64,000 nucleotides of DNA from Brevundimonas subvibrioides ATCC 15264 (lineage in GTDB: Bacteria > Pseudomonadota > Alphaproteobacteria > Caulobacterales > Caulobacteraceae). The translations under genes and the position numbers were made by a program. This document shows, piece after piece, positions 35,031-44,880 of this stretch. The notes under the pieces were generated by a model, which saw nothing but the letters and a program-made list of their open reading frames with translations, was not told the DNA's origin and made no database searches. Every line of letters begins with the position of its first letter. Position 1 is the stretch's first letter. The DNA lies in the NCBI RefSeq assembly GCF_000144605.1, contig NC_014375.1, positions 2,666,001-2,730,000 of the forward strand, written 5' to 3'.

Positions 35031-36481
35031 GCCGGGACCGCCAGGGCCTCCAGCTGCGCCGGCAGGGCATAGGCCCATGCCGTGATGTCCCCGGCCCCCA
35101 GCAGCACGACCACGTCGCCCGCCTTCGCCTCCTCGGCGATCACGCGCGGCAGGACCGCCGCATTCTCCAGCGCCGACACGCGAAGATGGCCGTAGCGCCG
35201 GATGCCGTCGACCAGGGCCTGTTTGTCCACGCCCTCGATCGGAGCCTCGCCCGCCGCATAGACATCGGCGACGATCACGCTGTCGGCATCCGAGAAGCTG
35301 GTCGAGAACTCGTCCATCAGGTCGCGCAAACGGGTGAACCGGTGCGGCTGGACCACGGCGATGACGCGGCCGCCGCCTTCCGCCGTGTGCGCCACCTGGC
35401 GCGCGGCCTTCAGCACGGCCGCGATCTCGACGGGGTGATGCCCGTAGTCGTCGACGATGCGTACCCCGTTGACGACGCCCGTGGTCGTGAACCGGCGCTT
35501 GACCCCCGCGAACGATGCCAGCCCCGCCCGGATCGCGTCGTCCGATACGTCCAGCTCGCGCGCCACGGCGATCGCGGCCAGCGCATTGGCCACATTGTGC
35601 CAGCCGGCCATCGGCAGATGCAGGTCCGGGATCCGCACCGGATCCTCCAGCGCCGCCGCGCCCCGCCCCTGGATCAACACGTCGAACCGCGCGCCGTCCG
35701 GGCTCATCTCGACCTTGTCGGCCCGGACCATGGCCTGGGGGTTCATGCCATAGGTGACGATGCGGCGGTTATCGATCTGGGCGACCAGCCGCTGCACCTC
35801 CGGATGGTCCAGGCAGACGGCGGCGAAGCCGTAGAAGGGGATGTTCTCGACGAAGTCGCAGAACGCTTTCCGCACCGCGTCGAAGTCGCCGTAGTGGTCC
35901 AGATGCTCGGGATCGATGTTGGTCACGATGGCGACCGTCGACTTGAGCCTCAGGAAGCTTCCGTCGCTCTCGTCGGCCTCGACCACGATCCAGTCGCCGT
36001 CCCCGACCTTGGCGTTGGTGCCGTAGGCGTTGATGATTCCGCCGTTGACCACCGTGGGGTCGAACCCGGCCGCATCCAGCAGGGCCGCGACCATGGACGT
36101 CGTCGTCGTCTTGCCGTGCGTGCCCCCGACGGCGATCGAGAATTGCAGCCGCATCAGCTCGGCCAGCATCTCGGCCCGCCGCACCAGCGGAATGCGCCGC
36201 TCGCGCGCCACCATCATCTCGGGATTGGTGGCCTTCACCGCCGTGGAATAGACCACCGCCGACACGCCCTCGCCGACATGCGCCGCGTCGTGGCCGATGA
36301 AGATCTTCGCCCCGAGCGCGGCCAGCCGGTCGGTATTGGCCGACGACCTGGCGTCCGAGCCCTGCACCGCATAGCCGATCTTGAGCATGATCTCGGCGAT
36401 GCCGCTCATACCGATGCCGCCGATACCGACGAAGTGGACGGGACCGAGGTCGAACGGAACGGGGCGAAGGCGAGCGATCAT
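35027..36481 (-). CDS. murC: UDP-N-acetylmuramate--L-alanine ligase MurC
   Basis: 484 residues. It adds the first L-Ala of the peptidoglycan stem. Motifs: [16 protein letters not shown], the ATP loop [39 protein letters not shown] and [14 protein letters not shown]. It is the first gene of the minus-strand run murC-murB-ddl-ftsQ-ftsA. The usual murG neighbour is absent upstream; instead ccrM diverges after 106 bases. Confidence 0.97.
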   Translation of the reverse strand: MIARLRPVPFDLGPVHFVGIGGIGMSGIAEIMLKIGYAVQGSDARSSANTDRLAALGAKIFIGHDAAHVGEGVSAVVYSTAVKATNPEMMVARERRIPLVRRAEMLAELMRLQFSIAVGGTHGKTTTTSMVAALLDAAGFDPTVVNGGIINAYGTNAKVGDGDWIVVEADESDGSFLRLKSTVAIVTNIDPEHLDHYGDFDAVRKAFCDFVENIPFYGFAAVCLDHPEVQRLVAQIDNRRIVTYGMNPQAMVRADKVEMSPDGARFDVLIQGRGAAALEDPVRIPDLHLPMAGWHNVANALAAIAVARELDVSDDAIRAGLASFAGVKRRFTTTGVVNGVRIVDDYGHHPVEIAAVLKAARQVAHTAEGGGRVIAVVQPHRFTRLRDLMDEFSTSFSDADSVIVADVYAAGEAPIEGVDKQALVDGIRRYGHLRVSALENAAVLPRVIAEEAKAGDVVVLLGAGDITAWAYALPAQLEALAVPA

Positions 36482-36494
36482 CCCAGCGTCATAG

Positions 36495-37667
<1,173 letters not shown>

Positions 37668-37707
37668 ACGGACGAACTAAGCGCTTCATTTGATTGACTT
37701 CGTCGGC

Positions 37708-37731
37708 CCAATGTCGGTTTGCGGACATTGG
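37708..37731. repeat. Perfect 8-bp inverted repeat between ccrM and the glycosyltransferase
   Basis: CCAATGTC (37708-37715) and GACATTGG (37724-37731) pair around an 8-base spacer. It lies 40 bases after the ccrM stop and 114 bases before the next start. There is no T-run, so it may be an operator for the downstream gene or a weak 3' hairpin. The rest of the 178-base gap shows nothing clear. Confidence 0.5.
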
Positions 37732-37845
37732 ATCGGCGCTAAGCCACCGCAATCATTATTGAAATTCCGCGTTCCGGCGGGAACTTCGCAGTTGCGATAA
37801 CATTGATGTCTTCGGCCCGGCTCAGCGGGCTGGAGCTCACACGCC

Positions 37846-38952
37846 ATGAAGATCGCGCAGGTCACCCCGCTTTACGAGGCTGTCCCTCCGAAGCTGTACG
37901 GCGGCACCGAGCGCGTCGTCGCCCATCTGACCGATGCCCTGGTCGATCTGGGCCATGACGTGACCCTTTTCGCCTCGGCCGATGCGCGCACCAAGGCGCG
38001 GCTGGTGCCGGTCCGCGACCAGGCGATCCGGCTCGATCCGGCCCCGTTCAAGTCCGACCTCGCGGCCCATATGTCGATGCTGTCGGAGGTGCTGCGCCGC
38101 GCCGACGACTTCGATGTGATCCATTTCCACACCGACATGATCCACTTTCCCTTCTTCGAGCGGATGGCCGGCAAGACCATCACGACCCTTCACGGGCGTC
38201 TCGACATGAAGGACCTGACAGAGGTCTACGAGCGCTGGCCCCAGTTCGGCCTGATCTCGATCTCGGACGATCAGCGTCGCCCCCTGGCTTTCGCCAACTG
38301 GAAGGCCACCGTCCACCACGGCATGCCCGCCGAGCAGTACATCTACTCGCCCAAATCTCAGGGCTATCTCGCATTCCTCGGCCGCATCTCGCCCGAGAAG
38401 CGCCCGGACCGCGCCATCGAGATCGCCACCAAGCTGGGCAAGCGCCTGAAGATGGCCGCCAAGGTCGATGCCGCCGACCGGGTCTATTTCGAGACGAAGA
38501 TCAAACCCCTGATCGACGGCAATCCGCTGATCGAGTTCATCGGCGAGATTGGCGACCATCAGAAGTCCGAATTCCTGGGCGGTGCCGAAGCCCTGCTGTT
38601 CCCGATCGACTGGCCCGAGCCCTTCGGCCTGGTGATGATCGAGGCCATGGCCTGCGGCACCCCGGTCGTGGCCTTCAAGTGCGGATCGACCACCGAGGTG
38701 ATCGAGGACGGGGCGACCGGCTTCCTCGTCGACACCATGGAACAGGCCGTTGCCGCCGCCGACCGGGTCGGCCTGCTGGACCGCGAGGCGATCCGCGCCC
38801 GGTTCGAGCTGCGGTTCTCGGCCACGGCCATGGCGCGCCGCTACCTCGACGTCTACGGCGACATGCTGGCCAGGCGCCCCTATGCCGAGCCCGTGCTGGA
38901 CGACGTCGTCGTTCCCCTGCACGAAAAGCGCAGCTTCGCTTCCCTCGCCTGA
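37846..38952 (+). CDS. GT4-family glycosyltransferase
   Basis: 368 residues with two Rossmann halves. N-terminal: IAQVTPLYEAVPPKLYGGTERVV, VIHFHTDMIHFP. C-terminal: AFLGRISPEKRPDRAIEIA (nucleotide-sugar site) and the E-x7-E retaining motif DWPEPFGLVMIEAMACGTPVVAF. It would transfer a sugar from a nucleotide donor with retention; the acceptor is unknown. It is 78 bases upstream of a debranching-type enzyme, so the pair may act on one glucan or a related carbohydrate. Confidence 0.88.
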   Translation: MKIAQVTPLYEAVPPKLYGGTERVVAHLTDALVDLGHDVTLFASADARTKARLVPVRDQAIRLDPAPFKSDLAAHMSMLSEVLRRADDFDVIHFHTDMIHFPFFERMAGKTITTLHGRLDMKDLTEVYERWPQFGLISISDDQRRPLAFANWKATVHHGMPAEQYIYSPKSQGYLAFLGRISPEKRPDRAIEIATKLGKRLKMAAKVDAADRVYFETKIKPLIDGNPLIEFIGEIGDHQKSEFLGGAEALLFPIDWPEPFGLVMIEAMACGTPVVAFKCGSTTEVIEDGATGFLVDTMEQAVAAADRVGLLDREAIRARFELRFSATAMARRYLDVYGDMLARRPYAEPVLDDVVVPLHEKRSFASLA

Positions 38953-39030
38953 ACCAAACCGCTTCGGGGCCATTTTCCCTTCGCATTCGCCCGCTAGACG
39001 GCGCTCGCGAACGGTGGGAAGCGAGGCTCC

Positions 39031-41178
39031 ATGGACGACGGCTATTCGGTTCAGACGACGGCGGCCGAGAGCGCCGAGGTCGGCGGTCTGGACAATCTTC
39101 AGGCGCTGAAGGATGCCGACACCTTTCTGGTGGCCGACAGCTGGGGCGATCTGAAGGGCGGGGCCGACGGGCTTTTCGATCACGACACCCGCATTCTGTC
39201 CCGTTTCGTCATGACGGTCGGACTGGCGCGGCCGTCGAAGCTGAGTTCCGGCGTTTCGCGCGACAACGTCTTCTTCACCGCCCACACGACCAATCGTCCG
39301 CTGCCGCCCATGGGCGGTCGTTCGGCCCCGGCGGGCGTGCTGCACATCGAGCGCCGCCGGTTCGTCTGGGACCGCCGGATGTTCGAGCGCATCCGAATGT
39401 CCAACCACGGCATCGAGGACGTCCTGCTGCCGCTGGCCTTCGATTTCGGAGCCGACTTCGCCGACATCTTCCAGGTGCGTGGCACCCTGCGGGAGAAGCG
39501 CGGCACGGGCCATGCGCCCACCAACGACGGTCGCCGGGTGACCTTCCGCTACACCGGTCTGGACGCGGTCGAGCGCACCAGCTGCCTGGCCTTCTCCGAA
39601 CCGCCCGCCCGCCTGACCACCAACCGCGCCGAGTTCATGTTCAGCCTGCCGATGGGCAAGTCGCTGGACCTGTTCATCGAATGCGGCGCGGAGGTCTGTG
39701 CGACGCCCGACGTGCGGCGCTGGCGCGAGAACGCCGTGGCCGCCCGCCTCGCCATGCGTCGTCGCCGGCGCCGGGGGGCCTCGCTGCGAGGGCCCCGCAG
39801 TCCCCGGTTCAACGCCTGGCTGGACCAGTCCCGCGCCGACATCGCGCTGCTGACCACCGACCTGCCGACCGGCCCCTATCCCTATGCCGGCACGCCCTGG
39901 TTCTCGACGCCCTTCGGACGGGACGGGATCATCAGCGCCTGGCAGATGCTGTGGCTGGATCCCTCCCTGGCCAAGGGCGTCCTGACCTATCTGGCCAGGC
40001 GTCAGGCGACCGAGATCTCAGCCTTCCAGGATGCCCAGCCCGGCAAGATCATGCACGAGACGCGCGGCGGCGAGATGAGCGCCCTGCACGAGGTGCCGTT
40101 CGGCCTCTACTACGGCGGGGTCGACACCACCTGCCTGTTCGTCGCCCTGGCCGGGGCCTATGCGCGGCGCACCGGTGATCTCGACCTGATCCGGGAGCTC
40201 TGGCCCAACCTCGTCGCCGCAACCGAATGGATGCGGGACTATGGCGACTCCAACGGCGACGGCCTGATCGACTACCAGCGCGCCGCCGAGACCGGTCTGT
40301 CCAACCAGGGCTGGAAGGACTCCGAGGACTCCATCTTCCACGCCGACGGGCGCTTCCCCAAGGGGCCGATCGCCCTGCTGGAGGTCCAGGGCTATGCCTA
40401 TGCCGCCTGGAACGCGATGGCCGAGCTGGGCGAGCGGCTGACCGACGGTCGGGCCAAGGCCTGGCACCTCCATGCCGAAGAGGTCCGCCAACTGGTCGAG
40501 GAACGGTTCTGGATGGAGGACCAGCAGTTCTACGCCATCGCCCTGGACGGCGACGGCAACCCCTGCGAGGCCATCGGGTCCAACGCCGGCCACCTGCTGT
40601 TCACCGGCCTGCCGACGGCCCGGCGCGCCGAGGCGGTGTCGCGGCGTCTCCTCGGGGCCGAGTTCCGCTCCGGCTGGGGTATCCGGACCCTGGCGCGCGG
40701 CCAGGCACGCTTCAATCCGATGAGCTATCACAACGGCTCGGTCTGGCCCCACGACACCTCTCTGGGGGTCGCGGGCATGGCGCACTACGGCGAACGCGAC
40801 GCCGTCGCCATGATCCTGGGCGAGATCTACGCGGCCGCCAGCCACTTCAACATGCGGCTGCCCGAACTGTTCTGCGGCTTTGAACGGCATGCGGGCGAAG
40901 GCCCGATCGCCTATCCGGTCGCCTGTTTGCCCCAGGCCTGGGCGGCGGGGTCGGTGTTCCTGATGCTGCAGGCCGCGCTGGGGATCACGATCGACGCCTT
41001 CACCCGGACCATCACCGTCAACGCCCCCACCCTGCCCGACGGCATCGAGCGCCTGACCGTCAGCCGCCTGCAGGTCGGCGAAGCCAGCGTCGACCTCGCG
41101 TTCCAGCGCCTCGGCGACCAGGTCGTGGTCATGCCGAGGAACCGGGTGGGTGACCTCAGGATCGTGACGACGCGCTAA
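39031..41178 (+). CDS. Amylo-alpha-1,6-glucosidase-type (glycogen debranching-like) enzyme
   Basis: 715 residues. The N-terminal domain (LFDHDTRILSRFVMTVG, VLHIERRRFVWDRRMFERI) is the glycogen-debranching N-terminal type. The catalytic (alpha/alpha)6 part has YAGTPWFSTPFGRDGIISA, KIMHETRGGEMSALHEVPFG, GGVDTTCLFVALAGAY, QGWKDSEDSIFHADG and SYHNGSVWPHDTSL. The catalytic acids probably lie in the FGRDG and WKDS segments. The protein lacks a signal peptide, so it is cytoplasmic. Exact substrate unknown; related enzymes act on glycogen or mannosylglycerate-type compounds. Its TAA stop is followed at once by a long inverted repeat. Confidence 0.88.
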   Translation: MDDGYSVQTTAAESAEVGGLDNLQALKDADTFLVADSWGDLKGGADGLFDHDTRILSRFVMTVGLARPSKLSSGVSRDNVFFTAHTTNRPLPPMGGRSAPAGVLHIERRRFVWDRRMFERIRMSNHGIEDVLLPLAFDFGADFADIFQVRGTLREKRGTGHAPTNDGRRVTFRYTGLDAVERTSCLAFSEPPARLTTNRAEFMFSLPMGKSLDLFIECGAEVCATPDVRRWRENAVAARLAMRRRRRRGASLRGPRSPRFNAWLDQSRADIALLTTDLPTGPYPYAGTPWFSTPFGRDGIISAWQMLWLDPSLAKGVLTYLARRQATEISAFQDAQPGKIMHETRGGEMSALHEVPFGLYYGGVDTTCLFVALAGAYARRTGDLDLIRELWPNLVAATEWMRDYGDSNGDGLIDYQRAAETGLSNQGWKDSEDSIFHADGRFPKGPIALLEVQGYAYAAWNAMAELGERLTDGRAKAWHLHAEEVRQLVEERFWMEDQQFYAIALDGDGNPCEAIGSNAGHLLFTGLPTARRAEAVSRRLLGAEFRSGWGIRTLARGQARFNPMSYHNGSVWPHDTSLGVAGMAHYGERDAVAMILGEIYAAASHFNMRLPELFCGFERHAGEGPIAYPVACLPQAWAAGSVFLMLQAALGITIDAFTRTITVNAPTLPDGIERLTVSRLQVGEASVDLAFQRLGDQVVVMPRNRVGDLRIVTTR

Positions 41179-41344
41179 AATCCTCCCCCGCCCCTTCGCG
41201 GGGGAGGGGGACCGCGGAGGCCGCTTGGCCGACGGGGTGGAGGGGGCGACCCCGGACACGGTGCATACTTCCGCCCCCTCCACCACGACGCAAGCGCGTC
41301 GCGGTCCCCCTCCCCCGTTTCGCTGCGCTACTCGGGGGAGGATT
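41179..41344. repeat. 166-bp nested inverted repeat at a tail-to-tail junction
   Basis: The outer arms AATCCTCCCCCG (41179-41190) and CGGGGGAGGATT (41333-41344) are inverted. Each arm has its own hairpin: CTCCCCCG/CGGGGGAG at 41183-41206 and at 41310-41340. Near the centre, GGTGGAGGGGGCG (41236-41248) pairs with CGCCCCCTCCACC (41272-41284). It fills the whole space between the debranching gene and mutY and extends into the mutY end, whose last codons and stop it supplies. This looks like a dispersed intergenic palindrome. Confidence 0.9.
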
Positions 41345-42374
41345 CAAGTCCGCGAACAAGCGCCTTTGCGAACACGGTCGGCAGGGCGTTCAGGGCCTCA
41401 GCCTCGGGCGTCCAGAGGAAGTCGCCGCCGCTGCCCTGCGCGACCCGGACCCCGAGCGTCAGCGAGAAGTGGGTGAAGACGTGCTCGATCGCACCCGCGT
41501 CGGCCCAGTCGGCCCCGGCCGGGGGCGTGGCATCCGGCACCTCTTCCGCCCAGTCGCTGGTCGGCAGCCCGACCATGCCCCCCAGCAGGCCCTTGTCCGG
41601 ACGTCGGACCAGCGCCACACGTCCCTGACCGTCGCGCAGCACCCAGGCGATGCCCTGCCGGTGCGGTCGCGCGGCCTTCGCCGCCTTGACCGGATAGCGG
41701 TCCGGCTGGCCCTCGGCGCGGGCGGCGCAGAAGCCGCTGATCGGACACATCAGGCACAGGGGCGACTTCGGGCGACAGACGGTCGAGCCCAGATCCATCA
41801 GGGCCTGGGCCCAGTCGCCGGGCCGGTCGTCGGCCACCAGCGTCGCCGCCAGCCGCTTCAGCTCCGGCCGGGCGGCGGGCAGCGGGGTCTGGACCGCGAA
41901 CAGGCGCGAGACGACCCGCTCGACATTGCCGTCGACGACATTGGCGGGACGGTCGAAGGCGATCGCGGCGACGGCGGCCGCCGTATAGGCCCCGACCCCC
42001 GGCAGGGCCAGCAGCGCGGCCTCCGTATCGGGGAACACGCCACCGTGGTCATTGGCCACGGCCCGGGCGCAGGCCAGCAGGTTCCGGGCCCGGGCGTAGT
42101 AGCCGAGGCCCGCCCAGGCGGCCATCAGGTCGCTATCCTCCACCGCCGCGAGGTTCACCACCGTCGGCCACCGCGCGGTGAACCGCTCGAAATAGGGCGT
42201 GGCGTGGGGCACGGTGGTCTGCTGCAGCATCACCTCCGACAGCCAGACCCGGTAGGGGTCGGTGCGCGCGGTCGATCCCGGCGGGGCCCGCCACGGCAGG
42301 CTGCGGGCATGGCTGTCGTACCAGTCCAGCAGGGCAGTGCGCAGTTCGGGGGCGTGTGAGGCGACGGCGGTCAT
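41328..42374 (-). CDS. mutY: Adenine DNA glycosylase MutY
   Basis: 348 residues. It removes adenine mispaired with 8-oxoguanine. Motifs: catalytic Glu in WLSEVMLQQTTV, helix-hairpin-helix LPGVGAYTAAAVAAIAF, catalytic Asp in NVVDGNVERV, and the [4Fe-4S] pattern C-x6-C-x2-C-x5-C (CRPKSPLCLMCPISGFC). A NUDIX-like C-terminal domain follows (VLRDGQGRVALVRRPDKGLLGGM). The final residues ESSPE and the TAG lie in the inverted repeat at 41179-41344. The ATG at 42374 is 21 bases from the divergent dciA start. Confidence 0.95.
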   Translation of the reverse strand: MTAVASHAPELRTALLDWYDSHARSLPWRAPPGSTARTDPYRVWLSEVMLQQTTVPHATPYFERFTARWPTVVNLAAVEDSDLMAAWAGLGYYARARNLLACARAVANDHGGVFPDTEAALLALPGVGAYTAAAVAAIAFDRPANVVDGNVERVVSRLFAVQTPLPAARPELKRLAATLVADDRPGDWAQALMDLGSTVCRPKSPLCLMCPISGFCAARAEGQPDRYPVKAAKAARPHRQGIAWVLRDGQGRVALVRRPDKGLLGGMVGLPTSDWAEEVPDATPPAGADWADAGAIEHVFTHFSLTLGVRVAQGSGGDFLWTPEAEALNALPTVFAKALVRGLESSPE

Positions 42375-42383
42375 CGATCGCGC

Positions 42384-42389
42384 TATACT
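42384..42389 (+). promoter_or_regulatory. Possible -10 element of dciA, near-leaderless
   Basis: TATACT sits 6 bases before the GTG start of dciA in the 21-base mutY-dciA spacer. If used, transcription would begin at or next to the start codon, giving a leaderless mRNA, which is frequent in Caulobacterales. The -35 region would lie inside mutY and is weak (GCGACG). Confidence 0.35.
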
Positions 42390-42395
42390 GACATC

Positions 42396-42953
42396 GTGAA
42401 GCGCGATCTGCCCACCGAAAGCGAGACCCGCGAGATCCTGTCGCGGCGACGGACCCGGCCCATGCCGCGTCCCGCACCTCCGGCCGGGCGTTCGCTGGCT
42501 CCCTTCATCAAGGAACTGGACGAGAAGTTCGGACGCGGGGCCGGCGCGCTGGAGCCCCGCTGGCGCGAGATCGTCGGCGACCAGCTGGCCCGCGTCACCC
42601 GGCCGCAGAAGCTGACGAGGGGTCGGACCGGCTCGGGCGGCACGCTGGAGCTGCGCGTCGCCGGCCCCGCCGCGCTTCTGGTCCAGCACCAGTCCGCCGA
42701 CATCCTCGCCCGGGTGAACCTGTTCCTGGGCGCGGGTGCCGTGGACAAGCTGCGGATCGCCCAGGGTCCCGTGAAGCCCCTGACCACCCCCGCCGCCTCC
42801 ACCAAGGGCGCGCGCCGCCGCATCGCCCCCCTGGACGCCGCCGCCGAGGCCGAGCTGGCCCGCTCGGTCGAGGCCGCGCCCGACGCCCTGAAGGCCGCCC
42901 TGGCGGGACTGGGACGGGCCGTTCTGTCGGATGAGGCGAAGCGGCGGCGATAG
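42396..42953 (+). CDS. DciA-like DUF721 protein
   Basis: 185 residues. The central part (SLAPFIKELDEKFG, PRWREIVGDQLARVTRPQKL, GTLELRVAGPAALLVQHQS, ILARVNLFLGAGAVDKLRI) matches the DUF721/DciA family, which helps load the replicative helicase in bacteria lacking DnaC. The N-terminus is basic and the C-terminus Ala-rich. It starts with GTG at 42396 and has no visible ribosome binding site. A palindromic repeat (copy A) follows its stop. Confidence 0.8.
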   Translation: MKRDLPTESETREILSRRRTRPMPRPAPPAGRSLAPFIKELDEKFGRGAGALEPRWREIVGDQLARVTRPQKLTRGRTGSGGTLELRVAGPAALLVQHQSADILARVNLFLGAGAVDKLRIAQGPVKPLTTPAASTKGARRRIAPLDAAAEAELARSVEAAPDALKAALAGLGRAVLSDEAKRRR

Positions 42954-42964
42954 GGTGGGTGGAT

Positions 42965-43013
42965 GCCCGCTTCTGTTGGCGGAGGAGATGTCCGCTTTCG
43001 GCCCATAGCGGAC
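42965..43013 (-). repeat. Palindromic repeat, copy A
   Basis: On the minus strand GTCCGC-TATGGGCCGAAA-GCGGAC (43013 to 42990), then 19 bases, then GCGGGC (42970 to 42965). Same layout as copies D to G. It lies between dciA and the 116-residue ORF. Confidence 0.8.
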
Positions 43014-43067
43014 GTTGCAGCGTATGGCCTGTCGCCTTAACGTCGAGCCCATGGATATGGCGCGAAT

Positions 43068-43418
43068 ATGAACTCAAGCGGCTTACTCTGGGATGATGGA
43101 GCCCTAATATCCTTCTACATCTACGCCTTCGGGTTCGGATGGGCCGCAACGCTCGCTGGATTGATGGCGTCCGCCCTAGCCGGGACTAGGCAGAGACGCC
43201 TCCTTCCCGCGCTGGGATGCGCCGCCTCCGGCAGCCTGCCCTTTGTCTACCTCTGTCTGCTGAGTTTTTTGAAATCGCATGGGCCACACGCCTCAAGTTC
43301 GGACATTTCGATTATTGCCATCTCAATCGGGATGGTCACTGCAATCGCCGTGTGCCCTGTTGCTGGCTTCGTTTTGCTTCGACGAAGTGCCAGCCGCCCA
43401 GAATGGAATGACCGTTAG
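43068..43418 (+). CDS. Orphan small membrane protein between two repeat copies
   Basis: 116 residues with three hydrophobic segments (ALISFYIYAFGFGWAATLAG, LLPALGCAASGSLPFVYLCLLSF, IAISIGMVTAIAVCPVAGFVLL) and a short basic tail. Codon choice is visibly less GC-biased than in neighbouring genes, which suggests later acquisition. There is no clear ribosome binding site, so the exact start is uncertain. It is bracketed by repeat copies A and B, and its stop codon lies inside copy B. No family recognised. Confidence 0.55.
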   Translation: MNSSGLLWDDGALISFYIYAFGFGWAATLAGLMASALAGTRQRRLLPALGCAASGSLPFVYLCLLSFLKSHGPHASSSDISIIAISIGMVTAIAVCPVAGFVLLRRSASRPEWNDR

Positions 43419-43433
43419 CCACCCATAGCCGAC
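43410..43433 (-). repeat. Palindromic repeat, copy B (degenerate)
   Basis: On the minus strand GTCGGC-TATGGGTGGCTA-ACGGTC, the same 6-12-6 layout with some arm mismatches. The flanks also match copy C (TGAAGGTC before it). It contains the TAG stop of the 116-residue ORF. Confidence 0.65.
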
Positions 43434-43618
43434 CTTCACACCGTCCGGTCCTGGCTGCCCACCCCACCCTCGCCCCGCCTTGCCCCTTCGCCTTCGGTCA
43501 GATTCCGACGGCTGGCTCTTGACCTTTTTCCGCCGCACCTGTTCTCGACAACCATGGTCGTCGCGCATCCGCGGGGAATCGCGCGATCATCCGAACAGAG
43601 TTCTTGAGGGAAGACGCC

Positions 43619-44260
43619 ATGCGCGCCGATCGTTCGTCCAAATATGCCTCCATGAGCCGCCGCGCCGCCGCGACGGGCGCGGCCCTGGCGGCCATGATGG
43701 CGATGGCGGGGTGCTCGGGTGCAAGCAGCGGCGGCGCCGCCGAGGGCGACATGGCGCAAGGGGCCGCCGAGGGGGCCAAGGTCACGGTCATCGAATACGC
43801 CTCGGTCACCTGCAGCCACTGCGCCACTTGGCAGAACGAGGTCTATCCCGAGTTCAAGGCCAAATACGTCGACACCAACAAGGTCCGCTACGTCTTCCGC
43901 GAGTTCCCGACCCCGCCGGTGCCGATCGCGGCCGCCGGCTTCCTGGTCGCGCGCTGCGCGGGGGCCGACAAATATTTCCCCGTCATCCATGAGATCATGG
44001 CCAGCCAGGCCGAGCTGTTCTCAGGCCCGCCGCGTCCGGTGCTGCTGCGCATCGCCAACGGCGCGGGCCTGAGCGAGGAACAGTTCCAGACCTGCGTGAC
44101 CGACCAGGCCGGGATCGAGGCGATGGACGCACGGATCAAGGCCGGCATCGCGGCGGGCGTCGAGGGCACGCCGACCTTCTTCGTCAACGGCGAAAAGGTC
44201 GCCGACACCTCGCTGGCGGGCCTGTCGTCGAAGATTGACGCCGCCCTGGCCGCGGGCTGA
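43619..44260 (+). CDS. DsbA-like thioredoxin-fold lipoprotein, first of three
   Basis: 213 residues. A lipobox (MAGC) follows a basic, hydrophobic N-terminus. The thioredoxin-like domain has the redox motif CSHC (in SVTCSHCATWQNEVYPEFK), an inserted helical part, and the cis-Pro loop GVEGTPTFFVNGEKV. This is the DsbA/thioredoxin_4 class, which forms or isomerises disulfides in the periplasm. The ATG at 43619 has GAGGGAAG before it. It starts a tandem of three homologs ending 9 bases before smc. Confidence 0.88.
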   Translation: MRADRSSKYASMSRRAAATGAALAAMMAMAGCSGASSGGAAEGDMAQGAAEGAKVTVIEYASVTCSHCATWQNEVYPEFKAKYVDTNKVRYVFREFPTPPVPIAAAGFLVARCAGADKYFPVIHEIMASQAELFSGPPRPVLLRIANGAGLSEEQFQTCVTDQAGIEAMDARIKAGIAAGVEGTPTFFVNGEKVADTSLAGLSSKIDAALAAG

Positions 44261-44264
44261 GCCG

Positions 44265-44876
44265 ATGACGATCATGATCTCGCGTCGCCCCCTGCTGCTC
44301 GGCGGAGCCGCCCTGGTCCTGGCCGGATGCTCGGGCGGCGCCAAGGGCGCGGCCGAGGGCGACATGGCGCTGGGCGCCCCCGAGGGCGCCAAGGTCACCG
44401 TGGTCGAGTACGCCTCGGTCACCTGTCACGTCTGCGCGGCCTGGCAGGAAGAGGTCTGGCCGGGCTTCAAGGCGAAATACGTCGACACCAACAAGGTCCG
44501 CTACGTCTTCCGCGAGATCCCGACGCCGCCGGTGGAGGTCGCCACGGCGGGTTTCCTGCTGGCGCGCTGCGCGGGCGAGGACAAATATTTCGACGTCGTC
44601 CACGAGATGCTGGCCAGCGTGAAGTCGTGGGACGCCGGCGTGCCCCCTCGCCAGACCCTGCTGCAGATCGCCAACGGCGTGGGCATCGACCAGCAGCAGC
44701 TGCAGCAGTGCATCACCGACGAGGACGCCATCAAGGCGCTCGAGGCGCGCATCACCGCGGCGAACGCCAGGGGCGTGACCGGCACGCCCGCCTTCTTCGT
44801 CAACGACGTGGCTGTGACCGACCGGACGCTGGACGGTCTGTCGGCCGCGATCGACGCCGCCCTGGCCAAGGCCTGA
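44265..44876 (+). CDS. DsbA-like thioredoxin-fold lipoprotein, second of three
   Basis: 203 residues, closely related to the gene before (shared KYVDTNKVRYVFRE and LARCAG segments). It has a lipobox at LAGC, a redox motif CHVC and the cis-Pro loop GVTGTPAFFVNDVAV. The CHVC variant should change the redox potential relative to CSHC. It starts 4 bases after the previous stop. The ATG at 44265 is used; another at 44274 is possible. Confidence 0.87.
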   Translation: MTIMISRRPLLLGGAALVLAGCSGGAKGAAEGDMALGAPEGAKVTVVEYASVTCHVCAAWQEEVWPGFKAKYVDTNKVRYVFREIPTPPVEVATAGFLLARCAGEDKYFDVVHEMLASVKSWDAGVPPRQTLLQIANGVGIDQQQLQQCITDEDAIKALEARITAANARGVTGTPAFFVNDVAVTDRTLDGLSAAIDAALAKA

Positions 44877-44880
44877 TCCG

